Shown: one piece after another, positions 43,780-59,504 of the stretch
Numbering within the stretch: the stretch's first letter is position 1
Layout of the letters: each line of letters opens with the position of its first letter
Source: Anthoceros angustus
Taxonomy: Eukaryota > Streptophyta > Anthocerotopsida > Anthocerotales > Anthocerotaceae
NCBI GenBank assembly: GCA_010909165.1
Contig: VJWM01000227.1
Location: forward strand, 1-64,000
Length of the DNA stretch: 64,000 bases
Direction of reading: 5' to 3'
The notes under the pieces: generated by a model
What the model was told of the DNA's origin: nothing
The model's input: only the letters and a program-made list of their open reading frames with translations
Databases searched by the model: none
Made by a program: the position numbers and the translations under genes

Positions 43780-44817
43780 TTACGCTCTACACATATATTT
43801 TGCAAGCTTGCTAAAAAAACGGGTTAACTTTCTTCTCACAAAAGATTTCCGATGTAAAGGCCGTATTTCTTCCACAACATGAGAGCGAGAAGGAAGAGTG
43901 CAAAAAGCCATTTTTTCCGCAACAATAGAATCCTTCGTGGAACTATCATCATCTCCTACGTTACTCAAGAACTCCTCCATTACAACTATGTGATCATTAA
44001 AGGAGCTTATCTCAATGGGAAAAAGAGTTGTACTAGGCGAACTCACTTGAAAAATTTGCCCTCCTTTTTCTTTAGCCTTATCTTCCAATATTTCTTGTGC
44101 TCTCGTCGGAAACATTTTCCGAATCAATGTTGTAGTTAAGTTGTACATCTCCGGCTCCATATTTTGCTGAAAATAATGCCGTCTCTTACCACTCGACATA
44201 TACATATCTATCACATCAACCAAATATGAATCATCCATGCCTTTTACATTATCATGTGCGTCTTGCATAATATGATATATGGCTCTTTTTGCATGCTTTG
44301 TGAATGCAAGTGGAGCAAATATGACGTAAGCCTTGAAAGACAAATCAAAATCAACAGTTTCTGCATCATGCAAACCATCAAATATATCCATCAATCGTTC
44401 CGTGAAGGTTTTGTACATTTTCCACTTTAGAAGCAACTCCTCTATAAACTTTCTCGCCCATCCAATTTCATCGTGTGCATGTTTCTTGGCGAATGGATCA
44501 TCTTCAACACCAATAAGCTGTTGGTCAAGGGGAATGTAGGATAGCCCTTGGGCCAATGCTCTTTCATACAGTCCTACTAGCTCCAAGTCCCCTGTTGTAT
44601 ACTTTCTGATGCGATGGACAGCCATGTTTATAGATATAAACTCACCATCAACCATATTCACTAATCCTTGACAACCGTCCGATAAAAATTGGAGTACCTT
44701 TAATACACCGTTATCAATAAGCTCCATATCTTTCGAAACGCGTTTCAAGCTAGGAGTCCAAGGTTGAACTTCGTAGTTTATAAATGACTCATCATCCAGA
44801 TCCACTTTTCTCGCCAT
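43780..44817 (-). CDS. Unrecognised 345-residue protein
   Basis: An uninterrupted frame starts at the ATG at 44817 (MARKVDLDDESFINYEVQPW), just after an acceptor-like ...caatttcagattacagat, so a 5' UTR intron is likely. The earlier in-frame ATG at 44901 would add an implausible hydrophobic leader. Visible features are mostly helical-looking segments (LVGLYERALAQGLSYIPLDQ; FIEELLLKWKMYKTFTERL), FDLSFKAYVIFAPLAFTKHA, an EDKAKEKGG segment and a very basic C-terminus (RRKLTRFFSKLAKY). No catalytic motif recognised. A scrambled copy exists at 29.1-29.5 kb and flanking sequence is shared with 39.9-40.9 kb, so it may belong to a mobile or amplified family. It could be a host gene or an element-encoded protein. 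Confidence 0.55.
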   Translation of the reverse strand: MARKVDLDDESFINYEVQPWTPSLKRVSKDMELIDNGVLKVLQFLSDGCQGLVNMVDGEFISINMAVHRIRKYTTGDLELVGLYERALAQGLSYIPLDQQLIGVEDDPFAKKHAHDEIGWARKFIEELLLKWKMYKTFTERLMDIFDGLHDAETVDFDLSFKAYVIFAPLAFTKHAKRAIYHIMQDAHDNVKGMDDSYLVDVIDMYMSSGKRRHYFQQNMEPEMYNLTTTLIRKMFPTRAQEILEDKAKEKGGQIFQVSSPSTTLFPIEISSFNDHIVVMEEFLSNVGDDDSSTKDSIVAEKMAFCTLPSRSHVVEEIRPLHRKSFVRRKLTRFFSKLAKYMCRA

Positions 44818-44819
44818 AT

Positions 44820-45470
44820 CTGTAATTTGAAATTGCAGAAACATGAAACATATACATACGAAATATATATTTCCACAAATTATGAACATGCATATACACA
44901 TACAAAATCCAATTGAAGGAAACTATAAATTTGCTTCTAGACTTGTTGTTCATCTTCTGATGATGTGTCACACATATATAGTCTTTGAAGTCTTTCTTTT
45001 TCGAAAACACATTAGGTTCAAATCGAGACCAATATTACCCATGATAAACATAGATTGTTTTTGCATTGATGCAAGGTGGAAAGATATAAGCCTCACCTCA
45101 CGAACTCTATAGTACTCAAGCATAGCTTCACATGGGCATACACACCCGAGTCGTCGTGTACCCAAGTCGAAGTACTTCAATGAATAACAAGTGTGCTCAA
45201 TCAGCAATCAATCACAGGATCCTAAGTTAGATGGATCTTTTTAGAATCATGGTCTTGTCATCCCCTTGGATTGAATGAGATGGTTCACCAGGTGAACTTG
45301 AAACAGTAAGCTAAGCAAAACCCATGTTTGGGCATGGTCTCCAATAAGTCCACCCCATTAGATGTACATATATACTTGATCGTTGTATATCTATGTGCCA
45401 ACTCCGGTGTGGAGTTTTTGAAGTATGCAAGTCCATCCCAAAGATATTCCAGGGCATAACACACACATGC
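44820..45470. other. Flank shared with 29.3-29.6 kb and 39.9-40.9 kb
   Basis: 45070-45115 (ggtggaaagatataagcctc) matches 29513-29550. 45135-45440 matches the flanks of the minisatellite at 39919-40960. No gene of its own. Confidence 0.6.
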
Positions 45471-45519
45471 TTGTCCTTAGTTCACCTTCAAGTACTTGTT
45501 TGCACTCTGACTTGAATGG

Positions 45520-46300
45520 CAGGGTGTTCATAAATTGGCAGATCCGGGAGGCCATGAATTGAAAGCTGGTTCCGGCATGGAGGCTCGAGCCAAATTGGCG
45601 GTGGGCACTGGGCGGGGGAAGGATGCACAGATGCCAAGGTGCGGAGACGCGAAGGAGGGAGAAAAAATATTCATGTCATCCGCCGGCACTGTCCCGACCC
45701 GGTCCCATTCAAATTCCATGTCGCCATAGCCCGGGCCCCCGACGTCCAGAATCGAGCTCGGGCCGGAGCACGCAGGCCTCGGCGTCGGCCTCGGCCTCCG
45801 AGCCCGCATTGCATTTAAATCTTGGGCTCCTTGCGCTGCTGAAGCCCGGGGCCCTGGCGCCTCGCGCCTGGCGGCCGTACACCACTGGGCTCGTCACGTT
45901 TCAACGGGTCATTCAATGACCGCCGTAACGTAGTGCGTGACAAAGTGAGCTGGGCCCCGGTGCAACGGCTCCCCGTTCCCCGACGAGGATCGCGGGCCGG
46001 GTGCCCTGGCCCTGGCCCCGGCCCCGGCCCCCGGAGGTGACATCCAGGGGTGCCGGACATTAAACCCCGGTCGTTAGGAACAGGCCAGCAGGCTTAATCG
46101 CCTAAGTACACACCTTTCCGACTGTCAGCCTGGCTCGAGCTCGCATTCTTTATGGCCGAACTGGGCTCACGCCCGGCCCAGCCCTTTTCAAATTGAACAA
46201 ATAAGCGGAGTGTAAGTGTGACATCATTAAGCGTCCTGGTCCTGGGGAGACGGGCCGGGCCGGGCCGACCCGGGCCCCGGCCCCGGCCCCCGGTACCTAC
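45520..46300. other. GC-rich island without gene
   Basis: Very GC-rich sequence with two similar ggccccggccccggccccc blocks at about 46013-46034 and 46271-46293. Runs of C give G-quadruplex potential on the minus strand. Open frames are compositional artefacts. It may serve as an upstream region of the kinase gene that follows. Confidence 0.4.
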
Positions 46301-47922
46301 TCATGTTTGTACATATGTACATATCTCACTACGAGCCCCTGCCCCCCAGACGACCGTCGACCCGGAAGTGGTCTCCCGCCTTGCCACTCTTTGAACGCTG
46401 TCGCTCTCGCAGCAGGCGTTCTTGCCGCTGCTCTGCGCTTCGTTGCGCTTCGTTGCGCTGCCCGATCGTGAAACGGATTCGCCTTCTGGATCGCGGGATC
46501 CCGGCGGCCGCTCTTGCGCACCCCTTGCCCGTGCCGGATTGTCACGATCGGGAGCAGCGCGGCTGGGAGCGTCCAATTCTGGTGATTCTGGAGACGATCC
46601 GGCGGGGTGGCCAGGTTTCAGCTGCACCACGTCCTGCGGCTCCGGGATTTGCCTACATTGGGATTGCTGCTGTAGCCAGGCAAGTGGATTTCGGAGGAGG
46701 TTTGGGATGGGATGGGGTGGATAGAAGAATTTCCTGCTGGAACGGCGGTCTGGATTCTTGTGTGTGCGCAGGAGGATCGTGCTGAGGTTTTCCACGGTTT
46801 CGAGTCTGTGCGTTAGTCTAGGATGCTCGCCTTTGAGGAGCGTGGGAGGAATTGTTCGGTCTTGCGGTTTCTAGATTTCTTGCTCCGCGCTGCTCCTGCA
46901 GCGGAGCCAGCTCCATGCCTGGAGCTGGCGCATTCCTTCTCCTTCTAAATCTAAATCTTTAGAGTCTCGGAATGTCGGTGGAATGCGACTTGTGACGGTT
47001 TTCTCTTTTTTTCTTTCCCCTCGGCCGCTTTTGGTGGTTTTCTGGTGTGGATTGCTTTGGCACCAGTGCTGCAACGCGTTGCACCGCTGTCGTTCGTTTT
47101 TCAGAAAGGCTTTCTGTGTCCGCAGCAGCAGCAATACGCTGTTGTCGGTCCGGGTGGAGGTGAACGGGTTGGCTGTTTCTGAAAGCAGCTTGGTCTTCGG
47201 CAAAAAACGTTTCTGCGATGGTGAGGATGATGGACTACCCCAGGCGTGCTACCTGTTGATGGATTTTATTGGAGGAGTCCTGAGCTCCCTTGGAAAACAG
47301 CGGATGGTTCTTGTCAGTCTGGCTGGACCGAGGGCTCGATGAACAGGAGGATGTGGATTTGGCTTGAGCTTGATTGCTTGGATAGGTGTAGCATAGTGAG
47401 AACCTGCCTACCGCTCCTCATTGTGCACTGGGATTACAAGGTTTAGTGAGGCTTCTGCGTGGGGATTAAGCAGTCTATTGGTAGGCGGCATTGCCACATG
47501 GCACATGTCCATCGTGGCCCGAGTTTTTAGGTTATCAGAAGGATCAGCTTCCTTAACACCGGAGACTAGTTCGACCGGGCCATCTTCCTAGCACCTTAGG
47601 GGTTGTTCACACTTCGACAGTCTGTGTGATGAGAGTGCCAACAGGATATCTTGTGAGGCTAATTTGCTTTCCTCTCCTGGATCTGTACAGGATTTGTCTT
47701 TCAAACCGGACAAAGGTGTCATCAGCTTCGTCATTCAGATGTTGAACTTGAAGATTCTTGGAATCTGGAGACATAAAAGAAGAAGGGTGAAGTTTGTAGA
47801 GGATACAATATGTGAGACTTCTGATCTCTCTTCCTGCTAGTGAAATCTTACTCTTCAGAGGTGTTGCTGGAGTGGGTTACATTTCTGAAAGTCATCCGAC
47901 TTTCGGGGTATGGTGTGCAGGG
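46300..47922. other. 5' region of the kinase gene, no separate gene supported
   Basis: About 1.6 kb with several short open frames but no domain. It probably includes promoter, 5' UTR and 5' UTR introns of the following kinase: the acceptor tatggtgtgcag (near 47911-47920) lies two bases before the chosen ATG. A missing N-terminal exon may be here. Confidence 0.35.
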
Positions 47923-49395
47923 ATGCAGAACAAGTCCTCCGATGTGTGGCAGTTCATACCGATCATGAGGCCCTTACCTGTGGTGGCACATATCTTCACA
48001 CTGAGGGAGATGCAGGAAGCCACCGACTACTTCAGCATGGATAACCTTCTAGGCGAGGGAGGGTTCGGTCGTGTTTACCGTGGAGTTCTCGGCAACAGCG
48101 GCAAGGTTTGTCAACTGTTGCCACACATGCTCTTCGTTCTTTTTCCTGAAAAGTCAGAAGTTGTTCTAGAGATGTTGTCAGGGGACCACTTCTGATGCCG
48201 AATGACTGCCAGGTTGTGGCTATCAAGCAAATGGATCCTGCACCAAGCAGAGGATCTCAAGGAGAGCGGGAGTTCAGGGTGGAAGTTGATATTCTGAGCA
48301 GGCTGAATCATCCCAACCTGGTGCAGCTCATCGGCTACTGCGCTGACAGCTCGCAAAGGATGCTGGTTTATGAGTTCATGCCAAACGGAAATCTTCAGGA
48401 GCATTTGCACGGTAAAGACCTCCTCCCAGATAGTCAGTAGTCGCGAAAGCCTCAGAACTACGTAAAAGCTGGTTCCTATCGTGCAGTATGGCTGTCCTTT
48501 GTGACACAGCAGTTTTGTTTGGCAGGGATTGTTAGGGTAAAAATGGACTGGGTAATGCGTGTGCGGATAGCTCTTGGGGCAGCAAGGGCACTCGAACACT
48601 TGCATGCAGGGCCTGGTACTGGTAATCCAGTGATTCATCGTGATTTCAAATCGAGCAACATTCTGCTGGACGAGAAATTCCAAGCCAAGGTAAGCTTTGA
48701 GATAAAGTGGAATTCTCGCCATTGCCAGTGGTGTTCTCTCTGAGGCAGTGAATGTCCACAGGTGTCAGACTTTGGCTTAGCGAAGCTTGTACCGTTTGGG
48801 AACAAGATGTACGTCTCCACAAGGGTTCTCGGCACATTTGGCTACTTCGATCCTCAGTACACTGCTGTAAGGGTCAGGTCCATTTGGACGAATGCTGGTG
48901 GAGTAGTGGGCCTTCTCTAACTGTTGAAGGGCATTGGTGTACATGCAGACTGGGAGGCTCACCCTCAAGAGTGACGTATACGGTTTCGGGGTCGTACTGT
49001 TGGAGCTTTTGACGGGTAGAAAGGCTGTCGATCTGACGTCTCAGAATCTGAGAAAGCAGAACCTCGTGTCTCAGGTATATACGCGAACCTTATCCAGTTC
49101 CCAGGACGAACTGCAAGGGGTGATCTGTTGCGAAAAAGGGGTATGTAGCTTGTTGACTTTGGTTTTCACGCAGGTCCGACAGTCTCTGCGAGACAAGCGT
49201 AAGTTAAGAAAGGTTGTTGATGCGGAGATCGACATAGATGCGTACTTGGTGGAGTCCATCAGAAGGTATGCGTTTCTGGCCTCAACGTGTGTAAGGGATG
49301 ATCCCGATAGAAGGCCCACAATGAGAGAGTGTGCGAGGGAATTGGAACAGATTTACATCATCGCAGTGAGCGATGCAGAGCATGTGGTGCGGTGA
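47923..49395 (+). CDS. Receptor-like cytoplasmic kinase (RLCK VII/PBL-like)
   Basis: Exons 47923-48105, 48213-48411, 48526-48689, 48762-48866, 48949-49074 and 49174-49395 join in phase. This is a Ser/Thr kinase acting in the cytoplasm below receptor kinases. Kinase motifs in order: glycine loop [20 protein letters not shown] (catalytic Lys), the EF...EV helix, [25 protein letters not shown] (HRD), SDFGLAK (DFG), activation segment [10 protein letters not shown], and [16 protein letters not shown]. The end [16 protein letters not shown] is typical. All catalytic residues are present. [12 protein letters not shown] and the lack of any signal or transmembrane segment favour RLCK VII. The N-terminus before the kinase is only about 35 residues, so a myristoylated first exon could be missed. 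Confidence 0.9.
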
Positions 49396-50352
49396 CAGTG
49401 CGCAGGCAGCTACTGTAGCTCCCATCCTCTTGGAAACTGAGCAAGCACATATCCGGAATACGAGCTTGGACACATATTGGGTTGTCCAACTGCTCCTGTA
49501 TCTTAGTGGATATGCAGGCCAGAGTAGGGTAGGTACAAGGTCCATTTCTTTCCTTCTGGGAAAGAGGTGGGATTTTGCTAGTATAGACTATACCGTAAAC
49601 AGATTTTATTTTATGTATATACAGCCGAAAACATGAGATCTAAGTTACGACCACGTAATGTCGCGGGCTTCCTCTGTACCAGTGAGCTCCGTGTTTTTTG
49701 TGTCGTACGGAGAAATTTTGGGCTTCATATTAAGGACACAGGATAATGAGCCCAACGCATGAGCAAACACTGATAAAACCCATCCAAGCATGATAAAATC
49801 CATCCAAGCACTGATTCGTTTGAAAGACGCTTAACAGTACAGTTCCTCTTTTTCTAGGGAATTCCAAAACTTTATTGATATCTGAAAGTACATAGATATC
49901 TGAAAGGATAGATCCACCCCGTCTAGGGCACTCACAAACTGGCGGCCCGCACGCTCCGAAGAGAGCATGATGTTTATAACAGGTAGCCTCGTAGGGCCTT
50001 GAAGGTGGGATGGATGGCACCACATCCAAGCACTAATGAATCCGAAAGACGCGGAACGGTGCGTTCCAAAGAACTCATGTCACTCCGTCATGTAGAGTTC
50101 CAATGAACTCGTCACTCGTTGAAGGCAGGACAAAAGTGCCGTTTTCACGACGGAGAGGAATTTTGATGGGGTCAGGGAAAGAGGGAAATTGGTGGCGACT
50201 GCTGACGAACAGGCTGGCCAACTGGCCTGCAATGAAGGGATGGATGTGTTTGACACGTGTACGAGCAGCATGTTGCCGGAGCCCGGGCTATGTACATCGG
50301 CTGGGCTCATCCAAATGCAGGCGTCCCGCATTGCACAGTGTCGGCGGGAGGC
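49396..50352. other. Intergenic, no gene seen
   Basis: It contains the kinase 3' region (to about 49640) and several degenerate copies of a short ccatccaagcaYtRat...gaaagacgc phrase (49785-50055). No coding signal. Confidence 0.45.
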
Positions 50353-52139
50353 ATGGCTTCCGGGTTAGGATCCAGCTTCAAGCTGCGACCGGCTGCTTTT
50401 CCAGCCACCGGTGTAGATGATGTGTCCCGCTCCAAGAGCCCAAATTGGGGCGGCGGTTGGAGACGCCCGGATCGACTGCGCATGCCGCGGAATGCGAGCG
50501 TGAGATTGCGAGCAGCTTCGTGTAGCCAGCAGGTTGAAGAGCAACTAGGACAATGCGACACCCAGAGCCAGAGCCAGAGCCAGAGGAGGGCTGGTTGCAT
50601 CAGCAGGAGAAGTGTGCTGGGCCTGTCCGCTCTCTCCGTCCAGCCAGTGCTTGTGTTGAGCTCGCGCGCCGACTCTGGTTTCAACGGTACAGTATGCTTG
50701 CCGTCCCTCTTCTGCTGTGTCATCCTGCCTGTCTTCAGTCTGCCTGTGCCCGTGCCTCTGCCTGCGAGAACCAATGCGCATGCAATGTGCTTCCCCCTCT
50801 TGAATCGCAGTCTTGCCGTTAGAGAACAATATGCATGTTGCATTCCAGGCCTCGGTGTTTGGTTTTTATTAGGTCTTGATGTTGGAGCCCTGGCTGGCAC
50901 TGGCACGCAGAGTCTCAGCAGGTTTACCAGGCTTTCTTAGAGAGGATTAAGGAGCGGCTGAAGCTGAAGAAACCTGCCGCAGCTCCTCCGGCACCTGTAC
51001 TCGAGGCGCCCCCTGAAGAGCCTGTCACTCCTGACGTACAAGATACCACACCTGTTGAACCTGCGGCTGTTGCATCGGATCCTGAAGGCAGTACTGGAAA
51101 GGAAACTGAGGAAGCTGTTGCCGCGGCTGACAAAACCGAGCCCGAAGAAGTCACGCCCGCCGAGGAGCCGAGCACTGCTTCAGCTGAGCCCACGAGATCT
51201 TCTGCGGACGAGGCTGCCTCAGCTGAGGCTGAAACACCTGCTGCTGCACAGGAATCCGCCACAGTTGAGGCTGAGACGGCTGCTGCTGCAGAGGAATCTG
51301 CCTCAGCTGAGGCTGAAACACCTGCTGCTGCACAGGACTCCGCCACAGTTGAGGCTGAGACGGGTGCTGCTGCAGAGGAATCTGCCTCAGCTGAGGCTGA
51401 AACACCTGCTGCTGCACAGGACTCCGCCACAGCTGAGGCTGAGACGGCTGCTGCTGCAGAGGAATCTGCCTCAGCTGAGGCTGAAACACCTGCTGCTGCA
51501 CAGGAATCCGCCTCAGCTGAGGCTGAGTCCGAAACACCTGCTGCTGCACAGGAATCCGCCTCAGCGGAGGCTGAAACGCCTGCTGCTACTCAGGAATCCG
51601 CTTCAGCTGAGTCTGAGTCCGAAACACCTGCTGCTGCACAGGAATCCGCCTCAGCGGAGGCTGAAACGCCTGCTGCTGCACAGGAATCCGCCTCAGCTGA
51701 GGCTGAGATATCTGGAGTGCAGGAATCCGCCTCAGCTGAGGCTGAGATATCTGGAGTGCAGGAATCCGCCTCAGCTGAGGCTGACACTCCTGCCGCTGGA
51801 GAGTCTGCTTCCGCGGAGGCAGAAGTCACTCCTGCTGTGGAGGAATCCGCCTCAGCCGTGTCGGAGGCAGAAATTTCTGCCGCGGAGGAATCTGCTTCAG
51901 CCGAGGGTGCCGGACCAGCTGCAGTGGAGTCTGCTGCTTCAGCCGAGACTGATGATCCAACTCCTGGTATAGCACAAGCGGCGCCGGACTCAGAGACTCA
52001 AGACTCAGCAGGCCCTGGAGCTCCAGAAGACGTGCCCTCCACCATCCCCGTTCCCGCAGCAGAGGCTCCGAGTGACGTGGCCAAGAAAGTAGAAGAAGCT
52101 GCGGATGCCCTGCCCTCTCTTCCGACACTGCTGCCATGA
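50353..52139 (+). CDS. Putative thylakoid-lumen-targeted acidic Ala/Glu repeat protein
   Basis: Exon 1 (50353-50691) begins MASGLGSSFKLRPAAF, a Ser/Arg-rich chloroplast-transit-like start. It contains a twin-arginine motif followed by a hydrophobic stretch (SRRSVLGLSALSVQPVLVL) and a possible cleavage site SSRADSG, as in Tat-dependent lumen proteins. Exon 2 (50931-52139), in phase, gives AFLERIKERLKLKKP and then about 370 residues of low-complexity Ala/Glu/Ser/Thr/Pro repeats. The core is a 14-residue unit ESASAEAETPAAAQ, often alternating with a variant to form 28-residue repeats, fading at the end (KKVEEAADALPSLPTLLP). Total 515 residues. Function unknown. The exon junction (GFNGT then AFLERI) was chosen because it keeps phase. 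Confidence 0.6.
51190..51910 (+). repeat. 42-bp coding minisatellite
   Basis: Tandem 42-bp units (gctgaggctgaaacacctg ctgctgcacaggaatccgcc) lie inside the acidic repeat protein. The array lacks stop codons in several frames on both strands, which makes long spurious open frames. Confidence 0.9.
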
Positions 52140-52821
52140 TTTCATCAGCGGAGGTATGCTCTAGCAGTGCTGTAGGCTTGTGAAAGCGTTTCGATTGGGT
52201 CAAGTAATGTTAAAATGCGAGAGCTGTCCGTGTTCCATGCATGCATTTGGGGGAACGGTTAAAGCCACCAGAAAAGAAATTTGTTTTTTTTGCGGAACCA
52301 CCAGAAAAGAAATAGTACCTAGTCACGAACCGAGTCGCCTATAAATAATTGTGACTTACCGGTCGTGATGGCACTTGGGAGCACTGCTCTTCCTCCTGGT
52401 TGGCGGTTGGCCTTGCTGCTCTAGTGAAGTGAGATATTCGATCGAGCAGGCCGCCGGAGGCCATAAACAACACACACCACTTCCCCGATGTTATCCGTCC
52501 GACTGGACACTGGACTAGGCCCATGGGCTGGAAATCGATCTGGGAATTCCACCTGTTGCCATTCGCCGACGTGGAGCTCATACCAAGGTATTAAACTTCG
52601 CCTGCTGCGCACTTTGTAGCAAGTGAAGGAGCACCGCTTACGGTAACGGAGGGGGATCCCGTTGGCTACGATGTGACTGCCCAATCCAGGCAATTTGGAT
52701 GCGGCTCACCGGCGGGATTGTCGTGCGCAGAAGGCACCTGGTGTGCAGGCGTGGGTTTTGAGCCTTTGCGGAGGATTTATGGTCCAGTCTGCTGGAGGGG
52801 AGGGGCATTAAGTTGAGGAAA
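52140..52821 (+). other. Upstream of F2KP, possible starch-binding exon remnants
   Basis: No clear gene. A stretch at about 52450-52570 reads MGWKSIWEFHLLPF, which is reminiscent of the CBM20 starch-binding domain at the N-terminus of plant F2KP proteins. Splice sites linking it to the downstream exons were not resolved. Confidence 0.3.
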
Positions 52822-57414
<4,593 letters not shown>

Positions 57415-57715
57415 GTTGTCAGCGAAATGTAAGTTAGCTATCTGTGACAGTGTGTGCCCATTCATCTTCATCGCCGATGCTGTCGTCTTATTAGGTAGTC
57501 TTTATTATTTATCGACCCGCCTTCCTAATTAACGTTGAAAACGCATACAGCATTTAGTTTATGGTTGAGACTAATATTCGATGGTCGTCAGCCCCCAACT
57601 TCGTCCAAGAAATCGCCTCTAAGAACGAGATACAAATTGCTCCCAATTATCATTATTCCAATCCCAATACAATAGGATCAGAGTTCTATCCCGTTATTCC
57701 ATGGCAATGTACTCG
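57415..57715 (+). other. 3' flank of F2KP
   Basis: Likely 3' UTR and intergenic sequence. No gene seen. Confidence 0.4.
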
Positions 57716-57815
57716 GCGCATAAGGCATGCTTTCAGCACACCAACGTCCTCAGCGCATAAGGCATGCTTTCAGCACATCAACGTCCTCAGCGCATAAGGC
57801 ATGCTTTCAGCACAC
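57716..57815 (+). repeat. 37-bp tandem repeat, about 2.7 copies
   Basis: The unit is gcgcataaggcatgctttca + gcacaccaacgtcctca. Confidence 0.92.
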
Positions 57816-57903
57816 CAATTTCTTCTGTTTTAAGCACTCTAATTTTGTTCGCACAAAAACATGCTTTGAGAACTCTATTTTTTTTTTTTCTCCTGGACTC
57901 CGC

Positions 57904-58035
57904 GTCCGAGGAGAATGAGGTTACCATGTCCGAGGAGAATGAGGTTACCATGTCCGAGGAGAATGAGGTTACCATGACTGACCGAGGAGAATGAGGTTAC
58001 CATGACTGACCGAGGAGAATGAGGTTACCATGACT
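57904..58035 (+). repeat. 24/29-bp tandem repeat, five copies
   Basis: The core gaggagaatgaggttaccat is repeated five times. The first three copies are spaced 24 bp. The last two have an actgacc insertion, giving 29-bp spacing. Confidence 0.92.
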
Positions 58036-58059
58036 GAGCTCAGAACGATTGGATAGACG

Positions 58060-59100
58060 GTGCTGAGGATTGAACCCGGGATAGGCAAGAATACTTACAA
58101 CAACAATAAATTGTCCATTAAGGACGAACATGCTGCTGTGGGACTTGGTACTCCAAGCTACTTGCTCCATAGATTGAACTAGGCTACTAGCACTAGAGGC
58201 ATTTCTCTTTAGGTAGAGCGCTTAACTAAAACGTTCTTAATGTATGTGTGTCCATTTGGCCTAAGCCATTTGGACGACAACAACAACACATACACAATGA
58301 CACAATCTCTAACTAGTAATAACTTTTTTGTGTTGTTTTGATGTTAGATTATTTTCTGTTCTACTTTTGACATGAGATGGCCACCTACACATACGTTTGT
58401 GGACGGTATGTGTGGCAGCCTACACTTGGGTGGCGTAGCTTGGAAGTCTCAAGTTGGATGACATCAGGCTATAATATGTTCTTGTTTTTACACTTTGGAG
58501 GTGTAGCTTGCAAGTCTCACGTTGGATGACATCAGGCTATAGTACGTTCCTCTTTTTACAGTTTGGTGGCATAGCTTGCAAGTCTCAAGATGGATGATAT
58601 CCGGCTATAATATGTTCCTGTTTCATTGGTTCAATGCTGGAACGATGCACGTGGATGTGACACCATGGATTAGGCATTTAGGCAAGTCTCAAGATGGATG
58701 ACATCAGGCTATAATCTGTTCATGTTTCATTGGTTCAATGCTGCAACGATGCATGTGGTTGTGACACTATGGATTAGGCATCTGAATGAGACCAGTGCTA
58801 GGAAACTTAATGAGACCAGTGCTAGGAAACTTTGACAGTGGATTGTAGCTATTACGGGGAGAGGAGAGAGGCATTCACATCCTCGTATACCTAGGCACCT
58901 CGCCTAGATGCACCTCGCTTCTCTGCCATTGCCACAATTGAGTAAATCATAAACAAATGGCCTGGTTTCCAATTGGGGGAACTAGCCTCATGCCAAGAAA
59001 CTCGTTGTGACAAAGCATGGTATGACGGACTGGGAGCATAAGATCTGTTACTTGAATCTCTTTATTGCGTAGAATGGTAGTGCTCCTTAGATCTTAGAGA
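58060..59100. repeat. Gene-free region with interspersed short repeats
   Basis: tagcttgcaagtctcaagatg + gatgacatcaggctataat-type units recur at about 58436, 58505, 58570 and 58680. A catggattaggcat-containing block occurs at 58620-58680 and 58735-58785. aatgagaccagtgctaggaaa is doubled at 58787-58830. No coding signal. Confidence 0.8.
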
Positions 59101-59214
59101 CTTGAGGAGTCTATTGAAGAGACACAAATGTTCAACATGGGTCATGACCTACGTTTCTATATACGTGGACGGTCTGCAGCTTTATCTAGACGTGTTCACA
59201 CCGCTCACACAAGG

Positions 59215-59343
59215 AGGCCGGAAGTTGGACAGTTGGACTCAACATGTCAGTATCAGAGTTATCATGGTACCCCTATGCTCACACATTGAGGCCTGGATGT
59301 TGGACAGTTGGACTCAATATGTCAGTATCAGAGTTATCATGTT
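59215..59343 (+). repeat. Direct duplication of ~48 bp
   Basis: ttggacagttggactcaaYat + gtcagtatcagagttatcat occurs at about 59226 and 59300. Confidence 0.85.
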
Positions 59344-59504
59344 AATAGAGGTAATATTCTGTAGGCAAAGCAAGACGTGTATCTTACAGGCGCAAAGTGC
59401 GCACATTTGGACACGGTTCCGAAACAACAAGCTACCGGATCGAAAGACAAACCTCGACTTCCTCCAGCTATCCCTGTACAAAGGGACTTATGGAAACCAA
59501 GCGA

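Noticed and set aside
46301-46795. Overlapping 160-codon frames on both strands
   Set aside because: GC-driven absence of stops. No domain and no splice link to the kinase.
50924-51972. Long open frames on both strands through the acidic repeat
   Set aside because: The 42-bp unit lacks stops in several frames. Only the Ala/Glu-rich plus frame joins in phase to an upstream targeting exon, so the others are shadows.
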